This document shows, piece after piece, positions 22,600-34,185 of a stretch of DNA of 64,000 nt. How positions within the stretch are numbered: the first letter of the stretch is position 1; every line of letters starts with the position of its first letter. The position numbers and the translations under genes are program-made. Location: positions 65,513,824 through 65,577,823 of the forward strand of contig CM047807.1 of NCBI GenBank assembly GCA_026214975.1, in the 5' to 3' direction. Origin of the DNA: Gentiana macrophylla. Lineage: Eukaryota > Streptophyta > Magnoliopsida > Gentianales > Gentianaceae. The notes under the pieces are model-generated. The model made no database searches. It was not told the origin of the DNA and saw only the letters and a program-made list of their open reading frames with translations.

Positions 22600-24553
22600 G
22601 TTGATAAGTTGAATAATCATGGAGTGGTAAGTCTAAAGCAGTTAGAAGCCGAATTTAAGGACGAGTTGTTGGAAGGAGAAGCTTTGGCGGTGGGACATAA
22701 GTAAACTCAAATGATGTTGAGTTGAAAGGTGGAGAGCTCAAATCATGTTTAAGAAGACCCCTGCAGATTTGGTGTTGAAACCGTTGCCTAAACATCTTAA
22801 GTATGTGTTTTTAAGAGAAGGTGACAAGCTTCCTTTGATCATATCTCACTGTCGCCTCGTTTAGAGGAAATGAAATTAATCAACGTCTTAAAGAAGAATG
22901 AAAAGGCCTTTGGGTGGCAAGTAGGAGATATCAGAGGGATATCTCCGGACATCAGTATGCACAAGATCAAGACAAATGAGGGTGCGAAATGTGTCAGAAA
23001 GCCCCAGAGGAGGCTCAACCCTCATATGCAAGAGGTGGTTAAGAAGGAAATCATCAAACTTCTGGACATGGGCATCATCTATGCCATCGCTGATAGTGAA
23101 TGGGTTTCCCCGACTCAGGTAGTTCCCAAGAAAGGTGAAATTACGATTGAGAAGAATGAGAAGGGAGAGGAAATAGCATTGAGACTTGTCACTGGTTACA
23201 GAGTCTGCATCGATTATCGAAAGCTCAATGAGGTAACCATGAAAGATAACTTTCCCCTTCCGTTCATTGACCGGATGCTTGAGCGTCCTGGCGGGACACG
23301 ATTCTATCATCGCTTCTGGATGGATATTCGTGGATACTTCCAGATACCCATTGATCCAAATGACCAAGAAAAGACCACTTTCACCGCTTCTTATGGTACA
23401 TTCGCTTACAGGCGAATGCCATTTGGTCTCTGCAATTCCCCATCTACATTTCAAAGATGTATGTTGGCTATCTTTGACGGGCTAGTAGAAAAGTGTATGG
23501 AAATCTTTATGGACGATTTTTCGGTCTTTGGTCAGTCTTTTGATGATTTTCTTGACAACCTTGACCAGGTCTTATCCAGATGTGTGGAAAAGAACTTAGT
23601 ACTCAATTGGGAAAAATGCCATTTCATGGTTGATGAGGGAATAGTTCTTGGCCACAAAATCTCCGCCAAAGGTATAGAAGTTGACAGGGCAAAAGTAGAA
23701 GCTGTCGAGAAGATGAGTTATCCCAAGAATGTGCGTGAAGTGAGAGGCTTTCTTGGACATGTCGGTTTCTACAGAAGATTCATTCAAGACTTCTCCAAGA
23801 TAGCCAAGCCCCTGTCTACTTTACTCAAGGAAGACGTTGAGTTCAATTTTGATGAGGACTGCAAGCAAGCGTTTGAGGAGCTTAAGGACCGTTTAATCTC
23901 TCTCCAATTCTTATATCGCTTTGACCGAATCTACCTTTTGAGCTTATGTGCGACGCATCAAACTATGCGATTGGTCTTTGTTTTAGGACAAAAATCAAAG
24001 GGAAATTCCAGCCAATCTATTACGCCGACCACACATTGAATCCTTCTCAAGTTAACTACACTACTAATGAAAGGAATTATTGGCCATAGTCTTTGCTATG
24101 GACAAGTTTCATAGTTAGTTGTTAGGAGCTCAAGTGATTGTGTGGACTGATCATGCTGCTTTGCGATATCTGATGACTAAGAAAGAGGCCAAACCGCGCC
24201 TACTGCGTTGGATACTGACCCTACAAGAGTTTGACGTTCAAATTAAAGATAAAAAGGGCAGTGAAAATGTAGTGGCGGATCATGTTTCGAGAATGTTAAG
24301 TGAGGAAAACGATGATCCAGATGATATAGATCTTTACTTTCCTCTAGAAAATATCATGTTGATAGATGGCTGCTCCCCAGATGTTCCTTGGTATTCTTCC
24401 ATTGTCAATTACCTTCATTCCCGATATCTCGATCCAGAATTGTCCTATCAGGAGAAGAAAAAGTTCTTCTCTGATTTGAAATCTTCGTTTGGGATGAACC
24501 TTATCTCGCTTAAGATCCAGAAAGATGGTTTGCTTAGAAGATGTTTTCCGTAA
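22600..24553 (+). pseudogene. Element B reverse transcriptase and RNase H
   Basis: The main frame 22870-24039 (389 codons) has the RT blocks in order: KKGEITIEK lead, YRVCIDYRKLNEVT, the YFQIPIDPNDQEKTTF block (preceded by WMDIRG where FLDGYSG is usual), AYRRMPFGLCNSPSTFQRCM, the catalytic FMDDFSVFG near codon 213, LGHKISAKGIEVD and VRGFLGHVGFYRRFI. The frame is lost at the RT/RNase H boundary. RNase H resumes at 24119 with WTDHAALRYLM, RLLRWILTLQEFD and VVADHVSRM. The first RNase H catalytic segment lies in the broken stretch 23930-24110. The enzyme would copy element RNA to DNA using tRNA-Asp as primer. Confidence 0.9.
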
Positions 24554-25790
24554 TCTGAGCAAATACGATATTATTGAGCAAAGGCCACAAAGGGACCCAC
24601 TGGAGGTCACTTTGGTCCGTGGAAAACCGTTGCTAAGATCTTCCAATCCGGTTTCTATTGGCCCACGATCTTTAAGGACACAGAAGCTTTCTGTAAAGCT
24701 TGTGATAGATGTCAAAGAACCGGTACTCTGACGAGGCATTTCGACATGCCTTTGAAACCCATCCTAGAATGCGAAGTCTTTGATGTATGGGGCATCGATT
24801 TTATGGGACCATTCCCATAATCTTGTGGTAACAAATACATCTTAGTCTGCGTGGACTACGTGTCTAAATGGGTAGAGGCTCAAGCCACTCCTCACAATGA
24901 TTATAAGACGGTCATGAAATTCTTAAAGAAGAACATCTTTGTGAGATTTGGATGTCCACGTGCCTTGATCAGTGATGAAGGGACACATTTCTGCAACCGA
25001 CCCTTAGAAAAAGTTCTCGAAAAGTATGGTGTTCGTCATAAGACAGGCACACCATATCATCCGATGACTAGCGGTCAGGTTGAAAGAAGCAACCAAAGCA
25101 TTAAGAAGATCCTGGAAAAACGGTCAATCATCATAGAAAGACTGAGTTTGAAATTGGATGATGTACTATGGGCATATAGAACTGCCTATAAGACTCCTAT
25201 GGGTACATCTCCATATCAAATGGTTTATGGTAAGCCATGTCATCTGCCAGTCGAGTTAGAGCATAGAGCTTATTGGGCTACAAAGTTTCTGAACTTTGAT
25301 TCCCAATCTTGTGGTAAGCACCGACTGCAGCAGTTGCATGAGTTGGACGAATTCAGACTCCAGGCCTACGAAAGCGCCAGGATCAGTAAAGATAAGATGA
25401 AACTCCTCCATGATGCCAAGATTAAGAAGAGAGAATTCCATGTAGGGGAACAAGTTCTTCTGTATAATTCCAGGCTACATCTATTTCCTGGAAAGTTAAG
25501 GACACGATGGTCCGGTCCCTTTTAGATTCTCCAAATTATTCCTGGAGGCGTTTTAGAACTACGAAGTTATGGTGACCAACCATTTCGAGTAAATGGTCAA
25601 AGGTGTAAGCACTACATTGGTGAACCCAAGGAAAAGCCTTTGATTGTTCGTTTCCTCGATATCCTCGGGTGTGGTACTAAAGAAGTCGAAGAATTTGACG
25701 AGTTTTCACCCGACCAGTTTTCAGAGAATGACGGTAGTGGGCGATCTGAAGAAGTTCTAGCAGTTAGTTGGGATATGGAAGAGTATTAGA
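24554..25790 (+). pseudogene. Element B integrase
   Basis: The zinc-binding part lies at about 24590-24730 in a different frame from the preceding RNase H (TGGHFGPWKT, FYWPTIFKDT, CKACDRCQRTG). The catalytic core reads VWGIDFMGPFP, then an in-frame TAA at 24818-24820, then [22 protein letters not shown] and [12 protein letters not shown]. These supply the D, D and E of the DDE triad near 24797, 24974 and 25081. The C-terminal part has the GPY/F-like RTRWSGPF, cut by a TAG at 25523-25525. Homology continues to about 25660 (ILQIIPGGVLELRS, FRVNGQRCKHY). At least two stops make it non-functional. Confidence 0.88.
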
Positions 25791-26770
25791 GGGAGTGTCA
25801 GCTGAAACGTCATCAGAAGACTCAGAAGAAGAAGAAGTCAACCATGGGGAAGTTTAAACGTGTTTGGAAAGCTATCAAAGATTTCACCCCATGCGTTAAG
25901 TCTTTGTTTTCTGCAAATAACTCATCGACCTAGGTTTAGACGAGGTAGTGGCTGGCAGAAAAGTTAAATGGCCTGATCCAGGCTGAGCTTAAACAGTGTC
26001 GAGCTAACGACATTAACCAAAAGTGCCACTAGGGGGCAACCTAGATATCGTTATATTAGTTGTTTTTGGTTTATGATTTTGTAGTTTTAGTATTTAAGTT
26101 TAGTTTACTAAGTTTTTCTTTTGTTTATATCTGTCAGTTAGTTGTGCTTTCTAGATATGGATTTCGGAGTACTACCCGAAGAGTTACCTTCTCTTAGGAG
26201 GATCCCACTTATCACCGTAGATGACGGACCGGGAGGGACTATCGCTTTTACGTAGACTTTGATATTAGTACCCGCGTCAGGATCGCCACCTATGTTCTTA
26301 TTGTTCCCATTTGTTCGGGAGGTGGAGATTTCACTATCGAGGAGTTGCAGGCAGCTCTAGGGCGTCCGTACACATCTCGAATGATCCGATGTCGATGATT
26401 TAGCGCTAGTCTTTGCAAGTCGAGCATTTTCGAGGTGTTGACGTAGCTGGTGAGGATTGGGGTTTGCAAGATGAGTATGATTTCCCTCCGGCGATTGACA
26501 TGCTCCGCCGTCTTATCCGGGTGATAGATTGGTCGGCAATTTACGATGACTAGCGTTGATTAGGTTGTTTCGTCGAGCTCACGACGTAAAACAAAAGCGC
26601 TCGGTGGGAGGCAACCCACTATTTCCTTTTGTTTTTATTTTTCTTTTCATTCTATGTATTTTCTTGGTTTTCATATTGTAATTTTGAAATTTTATTTAAG
26701 TTTAATGAGAAACGGCTTATTTAAATTAAAATTGCATGAAAATTTGATAATTTTGTTGAGAAACTGCATT
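25791..26770 (+). other. B spacer between pol and ORF3
   Basis: No gene seen. Two similar sentences, each CGA-GCT-ACGAC-like followed by a purine-rich stretch and GGG(A/G)GGCAACC, lie at about 25999-26043 (AGGGGGCAACC) and 26577-26622 (GGGAGGCAACC). I recall GGGAGGCAACCC-type text after pol in many Athila-like elements; its role is unknown. The stretch 26158-26560 has coding-like texture but many stops. Confidence 0.5.
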
Positions 26771-26992
26771 GGACGCCCGTCTAGAGGTCTGGACGTCCGT
26801 CTGCCCTGTGTATCTCTTGGACGGCCGTCCAACATTTTGGACGCCCGTCCGATTATTTCCCTCCAATCCTGTTCAGTTTTCAAATGTTTGGATGAGCGTA
26901 TGAAAAACAGGACGCCCGTCCAGTTCATATAATTTTCCAGCTGGACGCCCGTCCTCTGAGTTGGACGAGCGTCCCACATCTGTCTATATATA
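26771..26992 (+). promoter_or_regulatory. Putative internal promoter of element B: four dyad pairs and a TATA box
   Basis: GGACGCCCGTCC-type dyads start at 26771/26791, 26819/26839, 26890/26910 and 26943/26963. Within every pair the spacing is exactly 20 bp. TATATATA at 26985-26992 follows 10 bp after the last dyad. The layout matches the LTR promoter (dyads, then TATA) and stands upstream of ORF3. Promoter function is inferred. Confidence 0.5.
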
Positions 26993-27293
26993 CCCCCCTC
27001 CGTCCATGAACCCTCATTTTTCTGGATTTCAAACGCGAAAACCGACTTTTCCCCTCCTTTTGCCCTAGAATCTTTGATTCTAAACCATTTCAAGCGATTC
27101 AAATTGCTATAGACCGCTCTTGCTCCCCTCTCTTCGATTTTCAAAACCAAATTCCCCAACACACCATCTTTTTGGAGAATCAGAGCCCTCTTCAGTCCGA
27201 ATTTTTGAGAAAAAAATCCGATTTTGGGAGCCAAATTGGTGTTGTTTGGACTGATTTTCATCTCGATCAGCATCTACTCACCTTACTTGGCAA

Positions 27294-27566
27294 GTTAGTA
27301 ACAACTTTTCTAGATTTTATTCACGTTTTTGTGAGTTCGATCTTTGGGTCGGCTCGTTCACTTGAATATTACCTTAATTCGTTTTTTTTTTCTTCTGGTT
27401 TTTGTTTTTTCTACTCATTCTTGTCTTTGTGGTGTTGTGATGGATGATGCATGGGTTGGTTGTTGATAATGGATGGTTGTGGTTTGTGGTTTGGTTGTTT
27501 TGAAATCCCGATTTGGATGTTAAACGGGTGCCTTGTTTGATTTGGGATTGTTTTGGTTTAGTCTAG
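27294..27566 (+). other. Possible intron upstream of B ORF3
   Basis: A donor-like GTTAGT at 27294 and acceptor AGs at 27560-27561 and 27565-27566 end just before the ATG at 27576. Element C has the same arrangement (49360-49502). The duplicated block supplies a second acceptor near 28154 but no second donor. Confidence 0.35.
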
Positions 27567-27575
27567 GATTGAATC

Positions 27576-27836
27576 ATGGTCCATAAGAAGGCGGTAGTCA
27601 AGAGACATGGTAAGGATGTGGCCAGGGAGGCCGGAAAGAAGCGTAAAGAGTTTGACCCCACCTTAGTTGATCCAAACCGAGGTGTTAGCATTCGAGAGCA
27701 ACCCCATAGAGCCACCCAAACTAGGGCAAGATCGAAACATCCAAGATTCGAAATCAAAACGCTGCACGATCGGTTTCACATGCTTGTTCAGGACTTGCTC
27801 AGCTCATCTCCAGGATCGAACAAACAAAATAAATAA
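27576..27836 (+). pseudogene. Truncated first copy of the B ORF3 start
   Basis: 86 codons from ATG at 27576 to the stop at 27834-27836. The first 50 codons (MVHKKAVVKRHGKDVAREAG onward) are the same as the start of the second copy at 28165, which has TAG where this copy has AAG (codon 9). After the duplication end the frame continues into unrelated sequence. It lacks the conserved domain and cannot act alone. Confidence 0.7.
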
Positions 27837-27854
27837 ATAAAAATAAAAATATGG

Positions 27855-27892
27855 CTCGGTCGACCGAGCAGCAGCACTCGGTCGACCGAGTG
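27855..27892. promoter_or_regulatory. Pair of CTCGGTCGACCGAG palindromes
   Basis: Two perfect 14-bp palindromes at 27855-27868 and 27877-27890, 22 bp apart. They have the same pair layout as the GGACG and CGGATCGATCCG dyads but a different sequence, and occur only in the DNA between the two duplicated ORF3 starts. Confidence 0.6.
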
Positions 27893-28164
27893 GTCGGCTT
27901 CTCGGTTTTTGTGTTGTGTTCGATCTTTGGGTCGGCTCGTTCACTTGAATATTACCTTAATTCGTTTTTTTTTTTTTTTTCTGGTTTTGTGGTTTCTTTC
28001 TACTCTGTTAATGTGCTGTGGTGTTGTGATGGATGATGCATGGGTTCGTTGTTGATAATGGATGGTTGTGGTTTGTGGTTTGGTTGTTTTGAAATCCCGA
28101 TTTGGATGTTAAACGGGTGCCTTGTTTGATTTGGGATTGTTTTGGTTTAGTCTAGGATTGAATC

Positions 28165-29643
28165 ATGGTCCATAAGAAGGCGGTAGTCTAGAGACATGGT
28201 AAGGATGTGGCCAGGGAGGCCGGAAAGAAGCGTAAAGAGTTTGACCGCACCTTAGTTGATCCAAACCGAGGTGTTAGCATTCGAGAGCAACCCCATAGAG
28301 CCACCCAAACTAGGGCAACTTTGAGGGATGAGCCAACCTCGGAGTCTGAGACGGATGATGATATTCCATTGGTACGGATGCCTAGGGCTCAGAGAGGTGG
28401 AGCATCGTCTAGGGTTGAGGAGGCTGTGGATGCTACTCGGGAAGAGGAACCGGTTGAACCTAGGGATGCACAACCTCGGAAGAAAGCTAAAACCGTAGCC
28501 CCTATGCCTATGCCTCGTAGATTCGTGAACCTTAGAGCCCACGACGCTTATACCAAACATTATTTCTCGAGGACTATGTTGATTGAGCGGGCTACATTGG
28601 AGACTAAGGTAGATCCGGGGTTCGTCAAGTTGCTAAAGGATTGGAAATGGGATGCCTTGATGACTATCCCGGCTACCCCGGTCAATGACTCCCTAGTTCG
28701 GGAATTTTATGCTAATTGCTCGGAAACCGACTTGGAGACGGGAGTAGTTGTGGTTCGAGGGGTGGAAGTTCCGTTTACGCCGGAGGTGATTAATCAGAAG
28801 TACAAGTTGGCGTCTTTCGAGGGTCGGGACTACAAGGAGGAAATTGTTCATAGACAGAGTACGGGGCAGGATCCTTTGGAGGAGTTGAGGTTGAGAGTTT
28901 GCCCGGATGTGGCTTGGACGTTGAGACCGGGTGGAGACCGGAAAGAGTTAGTCAAAACTACTGACGGAGGACCTGGAAAGTCCAGTGTAGGTTCATTCGT
29001 GAGTCGGTTATTGCCAAAGAACAACTTGACGCATTTTCATATTGGTGACCTAGGCATGCTATATGCGTTGATATTTGGCCTAAATGTAAATGTGGGACAA
29101 GCGTTATCGACGATGAGTGGCTATCAATCGAAGATTTATACGCTGTAGCTTGATTATCCTCACCGATTCACGCGCTTTGTATTGATGCCGTGTGCCTGAG
29201 TATGGAGGCGGATCATAACCCAAAGAACCCGAGGCCTATCTGAGAGAGAAAGGGGTAAGTCTTCGGGACATTCTGAGTCGGGGGCACCACGTGAGCCTGG
29301 TTCTTCGTTAGCACCGCCTCGAGCGTCCTCCCTTCCTACTTTATCTCCCTCGGTCCGGATGAGGTTGAGTATGGCCAACAGTGTTCGGGACTGGATGGAG
29401 GATATTCGGACTTCTCAGAACAACATTTTGACGATTCTGAAGTGTATCAGTGAGGGCCGGCAGCCCAGGGACGACAGAATCTTCGATCCGAGCACCATGG
29501 ATTATATCTATTCTTATGAGATTGAGCAGGCCATTGCGGATGTTCTGCACGAGTCTGAGTCGTCTACTGATGCGGAGCGGCCTGACTCTCCTGCGGGTGG
29601 AGCACCTCCGGCTGATGATTCTGTGGCACCGGGGCAGTCATGA
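28165..29643 (+). pseudogene. Element B ORF3, putative plant transposon protein (Transposase_32-like)
   Basis: The frame from ATG at 28165 has TAG at codon 9 and is otherwise open to 29148. It begins with a basic region (GKKRKEFD) and an acidic linker, then holds a globular domain: NDSLVREFYAN, VVVRGVEVPFTPEVINQ, CPDVAWT and LLPKNNLTHFHIGDLGMLYALIF. These resemble the domain annotated in plants as putative plant transposon protein, found downstream of pol in Athila-like elements where an envelope-like gene would be. After a stop and frame change, a C-terminal part follows at 29359-29643 (NSVRDWMEDIRTSQNNILTI and an acidic, proline-rich end). No signal peptide or membrane segment is visible. 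Its role is unknown. Two related frames occur in element C. Confidence 0.65.
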
Positions 29644-30487
29644 TTTTATTTGTCCATTTTCGATTTTGATTTGTCCTAGATACAATGATTGTATATTCTT
29701 GCTACTTTGATTAAACTTGTGGATGTGTTTAATGTTTTATCTTTTGATAATACTCGGTTTTGCTATATCTTTCCATTCTGGTATACTTCCCCGTTTTCCC
29801 CGAGATGTTTCCGTGTTTGTCAAGTCGTGCAGGTATATTTTTAGCGGTTTTGTCGAGCTACATTGTATGGTTACGAGTTCTAAGTGTCACTACGTAGGCT
29901 CCGGCCTGACCGACGATTCGAGTATCTGTTAAAATCAGCTAAGTTCTTTCTCTATTTACTTTCTGCACAACATGAGGACATGTTGATCTTTAAGTGTGGG
30001 GGAGGGAAATGATTGAAATGTATCTACACATTTGCTTAATTCGTCATGTTTCTATGCAAAATGAGCTAAATGAGCTAGAATTTTCAAAAAATTTCGACAT
30101 TTTTGTTTTTTTTGTTTTGTCCCGAGTAGGCAATTGAATTCAATGTTCGTTATTTTTATAGTCGTCCAAGCTATATATCATATGTTTGATAAGTTAGTTG
30201 TTTCAGCTGAGATCTATTTTTCACGAGCCATAATGAACGATGAGCTAATTTATAAAGTTATACCCCTTTTTGACGAGTGATTTCTGATTTTCTTATAAGT
30301 CATGTGCTTAGTGCTACGTACATATCTTGAGATGTATGATAGTTTGTATTAGATCCGGAGTATGTTATACTGTGAATATCTAAGGTTTGAATGTGATAAG
30401 TAACACGTAACTTATTGTCAAATGAAAAAGTTGAGTTAATAATAAATAAATGGGTGTGTCGAAAGCTAGTCAATGATTTGAGTGCGA
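29644..30487 (+). other. B 3' non-coding region, first part, with polypurine-like tract
   Basis: No gene. TAAGTGTGGGGGAGGGAAAT at 29992-30011 closely resembles the true polypurine tract next to the 3' LTR (36096-36109) but lies about 1 kb upstream of it once the Copia insertion is removed. A similar second tract is present in element C. Confidence 0.6.
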
Positions 30488-30507
30488 TAGGGTGTACCAC
30501 GTATGTC
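30488..30507 (+). other. Conserved stem-loop B1, left part, interrupted by Copia
   Basis: The host sequence TAGGGTG-loop-TGTCCTA (30488-30507 plus 35565-35567) is the first of five related stem-loops in B, C and D. The Copia element inserted inside its 3' arm at ATGTC. Pairing uses three wobble pairs in this copy. Confidence 0.5.
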
Positions 30508-30882
30508 TGAAGAGAGTTTGAGAATGTGTTAACACAAGAGTAAACTTCAACTTATCTTTTATTCATTGATAATGTGGAGTATATGTAGATACAATTGAGG
30601 AGTTTGAAAGGTCCTAGACAAGATAGTGACCTTTCATAGAAAAAGTAAAAGCTATAAATGAGGCTAGATGCTTTTTAGTCTCTTACATAATAAATGTCTA
30701 TGACATAAAGTGAACTAGAGTAAAAGCTATGTCTATGAATAGAGTTTGACATATTAATTGTTTATATGTACTACAATTAATATGTCTCTTTATAAATAAA
30801 TAAAGTGTACACGTAAAAATCCGCACATGAGTTCAAGAGTTCAAGACTGCTTCGAACCTCAAGCAGACTTATCAGCTTGCCA
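30508..30882 (-). repeat. 3' LTR of the nested Copia element
   Basis: Matches 35184-35559 closely; the main differences are near its end at 30818-30865. Preceded by the duplication ATGTC at 30503-30507. Confidence 0.9.
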
Positions 30883-30896
30883 CCCCCTCAAACTGG

Positions 30897-32459
30897 TCAG
30901 TATATGTTGATGCAAACAAGTTTGCTACTTAGTCTCCTCGAACATGAGAGGTGGAATAGCTTTGGTGAGAATATCTGCATTTTGGTCTCATTGAGGAACA
31001 TATTGGAGCCGATAATCTTGGCATCAATCTTTTCCTTTAGGAAGTGTCTCACAATGTCCACATGTTTTGTTTTGTCATGATGGACTGGATCCTCTGCCAT
31101 GCATAGTCTTTGAGTGATTATCACATCGAGTGTGATAGGTTGTCAAGAGGTCACTTTGAAGTTCAAGTAAGTACTCTTTTGAGCCAAAGAGCTTCACAAA
31201 TGCCTAAGACAAGTGCCCCGAGTTCAAACTTCAAGATCGCTTTCTAGACACGATGAGGTTGTTTCTTGCTCCTCCAAGTAACAAGATTGCCCCATACATA
31301 GGAACAATGAGCTCTGTGGTCGACCTTCTATCTATGTGGCAGCCAATTAATCAACATCGGTGTAGACCTTGATGGATCTATCAGCAGACTTGGTGAAGTG
31401 TAACCCTTGGCCAGAGTAGACTTCAAATACCTCGGTATTCTATTTATCGCATCCCAATGTTGCTCAAGAGGGCAATGCATGAACCGACTAACTAGATCGA
31501 CACCATATGCAATATCGGGTCTTGTATGGGAGAGGTAGATAAGTTTCCTACAAGCCTTTGATATTGTTCTTTCCTCGACAAAGAAGTGTCACCATGTAGC
31601 AGGTATGACCTGGGTCTAGGGGATATAGCGAGTTTGCACCCCAAAGATGCCGCTTCCTTCAAAGAGATCCAAGACATATTTCCTTTGGGAGACAGAAATG
31701 CCTTTCTTTGCTTCTTGCTACTTCCATGCCAAGAAAATATTTGAGAAAACCCAAGTCTTTCACCTGAAACACCTTTGCCAGCAGAGTCTTCAAATGTTGG
31801 ATCGCAGTAGAGTCATCTCCAGTGAGGATGATATCATCCACATAGACAATAATAATAGACCTCTTCTGGTTGGTTGTCTTGATGAACATAGTGTGATCGA
31901 GAATTGCATTGGTGATATCCAGCAGCTTTGACCACAGCTGTTAATTTTCCAAACCATGCCCTTGGTGATTGCTTGAGCCATATAGAGATTTCCTCGGTTT
32001 GCACACCTTGCCTTGAGTATGAGGATTGATAAAACCAGAGGTACATTCATATAAACCTCCTCGGTGAGGTCTCCATTTAGAAAAGCATTTTTGATGTCCA
32101 ATTGGTGAAGAGGCTAGTCAAGTTGGACAAATAGAGAGATCGAGAACCACGACGGTGTTGAGTTTTGCCACTGGTGCACAAGTTTCCTTATAGTCAATGC
32201 CATAAGTTTGAGTGAATCCGGCTACCAATCTGGCTTTGTACTTGTCAATAGTGCCATCGACATTGTACTTTATAGTGAATAACCATCTCAGAATCGATTG
32301 TCTTCTTGCCTGTGGGAGAGGTGTCAAATCCCAAGTATGATTATCCGTAGTCTTTGTCATCTCTGTTTTAACAAAGACCTTCCATTTATCATTTTGAAGG
32401 GCCTCACCCAATATTTTTAGGAATAGAGTGAGAGTCCAGTCTTGGTGAAAACATGGCAA
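30897..32459 (-). pseudogene. Copia reverse transcriptase and RNase H
   Basis: Reverse-strand frames, broken by several shifts, give KYKARLVAGFTQTYGIDY with APVAKLNTV, MDIKNAFLNGDLTEEVYMNVP, the catalytic YVDDIILTGDD, KDLGFLKYFLGMEVARS, and then EQYQRLVGNLS (31492-31677). The RNase H end reads DPVHHDKTKHVDIVRHFLKE (30897-31124). The first catalytic RNase H residues fall in a damaged stretch around 31130-31490. The product would copy Copia RNA to DNA. Confidence 0.88.
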
Positions 32460-32707
32460 GGCAGGAGATAACTTATCATAAGATAAATAAGAATGAATAG
32501 AGTGATCAGTGCATGATCTCTTTCCCTTCCTAAGAGCAATAGGCCTATCATCAATGTCGGCCAGTCACTGAGGATCTCAGAGATTGCCGAGTGTCGATGA
32601 GGCTCAGGATCAGCAGGCTCTGGGTCAGTAGACTCTTGTTCAGGAGGTTGCTGAGGAGTATTAGGCTGTGAGAGTCAGTAGGGTATCAAGTTCATCTTGA
32701 GGATCGA

Positions 32708-34185
32708 TCATGGGTTCTTGAGGTTAAGAGTTTGCTGAGGGAAGGGGTTTAGGTCAATTTCAATCAGGTTTCCATCAGTGAATGGCTCAGTAGGTTTGCT
32801 GTAATAAGGGGTCCTTTCAAAGAATTTTACATCCATAGAATTGTAAAATTTCTTTTCAATAGGGGAATAACACTTGTAACCTTTTCTGTCCTTTGCATAA
32901 CCTAGGAAAATGCACTTGTGAGCTTTAGGATCAAGTTTACTTCTGTGTTGAGCATGGATATACACAAACACAGTACAACCAAAGATCTTTGGAGGCAACT
33001 GGGAAACAAGATGATGGCAGGAGTGTGTGGTCAGTAGGGTTTGGAGTGGAGTTTTGAAACCTAACACTCTGCTGGGAAGTCTGTTGAGTAAATAAGTTGC
33101 AGTCAGTATAGCTTCACCCCACATATATTTAGGAACATGTGTGGCGAACATGATTGATCTGGCCATTTCAAAGAGTGCTGTTCTTCTCTCAAAGAACCCC
33201 ATTCTGTGAGGTGTTTCCACACAACTCACTGATATGAACAATTCCTCTATCATCAAGAAGGTACGAGATTAGACTCATAGTATTCTAGAGCATTATCGGT
33301 CTTTAAGATCTTGACCTTAGTATCAAATTGAGTGGAGACCATATGATAAAATTCTTGAAAGATATGACCAACTTCAGATTTGTCTTTCATTAAAAAACCC
33401 AAGTGTTCTGGTATGATCATCAATAAAGGTGACAAACCACCTTTTCCTGTTATAGTTTTCACACTAGAGGTCCCCACACATCACTCACTTAAGGTGAAGG
33501 TGAGGAATGCAAATGAGGTAACTTAGCATACACAGATTTTGTATGTTTAGCAAATTGACAAATATCACATTGAAGGTCATTCAGATTACATCCTTTAAAC
33601 AATTCAGAGTTAAAGATTTTAAGTAACCAAAACTTGGATGTCCTAATCTATAATGCCATAACATGATATTGTCTAAAGTGCAGGAGCAGTCACTGAGGCG
33701 ATTCGAGTCTTGATCTTACTGTCTTGGCAGGGTTGACGAGAAACAATCCAGCATGTAGGTTTAGCCTTCCCAATCACTTCTGTGAAGTAGGATCTGGAAT
33801 GTGCACCGATTTTCCTTAAAAACAACAGTCCAATTCAAATCTTTAGTGAGTCTCTTGGCGAGATATAAGATTGCAGTCTAAGTTTGGAACAAATAGGACA
33901 TCCTGTAGGCATATCTTATTAGTGAGTTTAACATTTCCAACACCTTTTGCACGAGAGATAGATCCATCAATAGCTTTTAATGTTATGAATTTGGTGACAA
34001 GGCATATAGTTGGTTATAAGGTTTTTATTACTACCATATGGGAGGATGCCCCAGAATCAACAATCCATGTTTCATTGCTAAGGGAAGAGTAGAATTTACT
34101 GTATGAGTATGAGTAGCAACATCGGTAGAGTGACTACCTTCCTTTTGTTGATTCAGAAAGGCTTTGAATGCAAACAAGCGAGCAT
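32708..34185 (-). pseudogene. Copia protease and integrase
   Basis: The protease active site reads VDSGASSHM on the reverse strand near 34040-34070. The GAG-pre-integrase motif (HPSFGYLK, then CDICQFAKH) is near 33540-33630. The integrase core spans 32708-33477 in two or more frames (KTDNALEYY; ETPHRMGFFERR; YMWGEAILTATYLLNRLPSRV; KCIFLGYAKDRKGYKCYSP). It contains shifts and stops. Confidence 0.85.

Larger units (their letters stand above)
27337..28317 (+). repeat. Direct duplication of about 390 bp within B ORF3
   Basis: 27337-27728 and 27918-28317 are near-identical, from TTCGATCTTTGGGTCGGCTC to CCACCCAAACTAGGGCAA. They are separated by about 190 bp of unrelated DNA holding the CGGTCGACCG dyad pair. 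The duplication includes the splice acceptors and the ORF3 start. Confidence 0.85.

Noticed and set aside
22888..23454. 188-codon reverse-strand frame inside B RT
   Set aside because: Antisense shadow of the strongly conserved RT on the forward strand.
27001..29643. Host gene with promoter, intron and nuclear-localisation-like start
   Set aside because: It lies inside element B between pol and the polypurine tract and is homologous to ORF3 frames in element C, so it belongs to the element.
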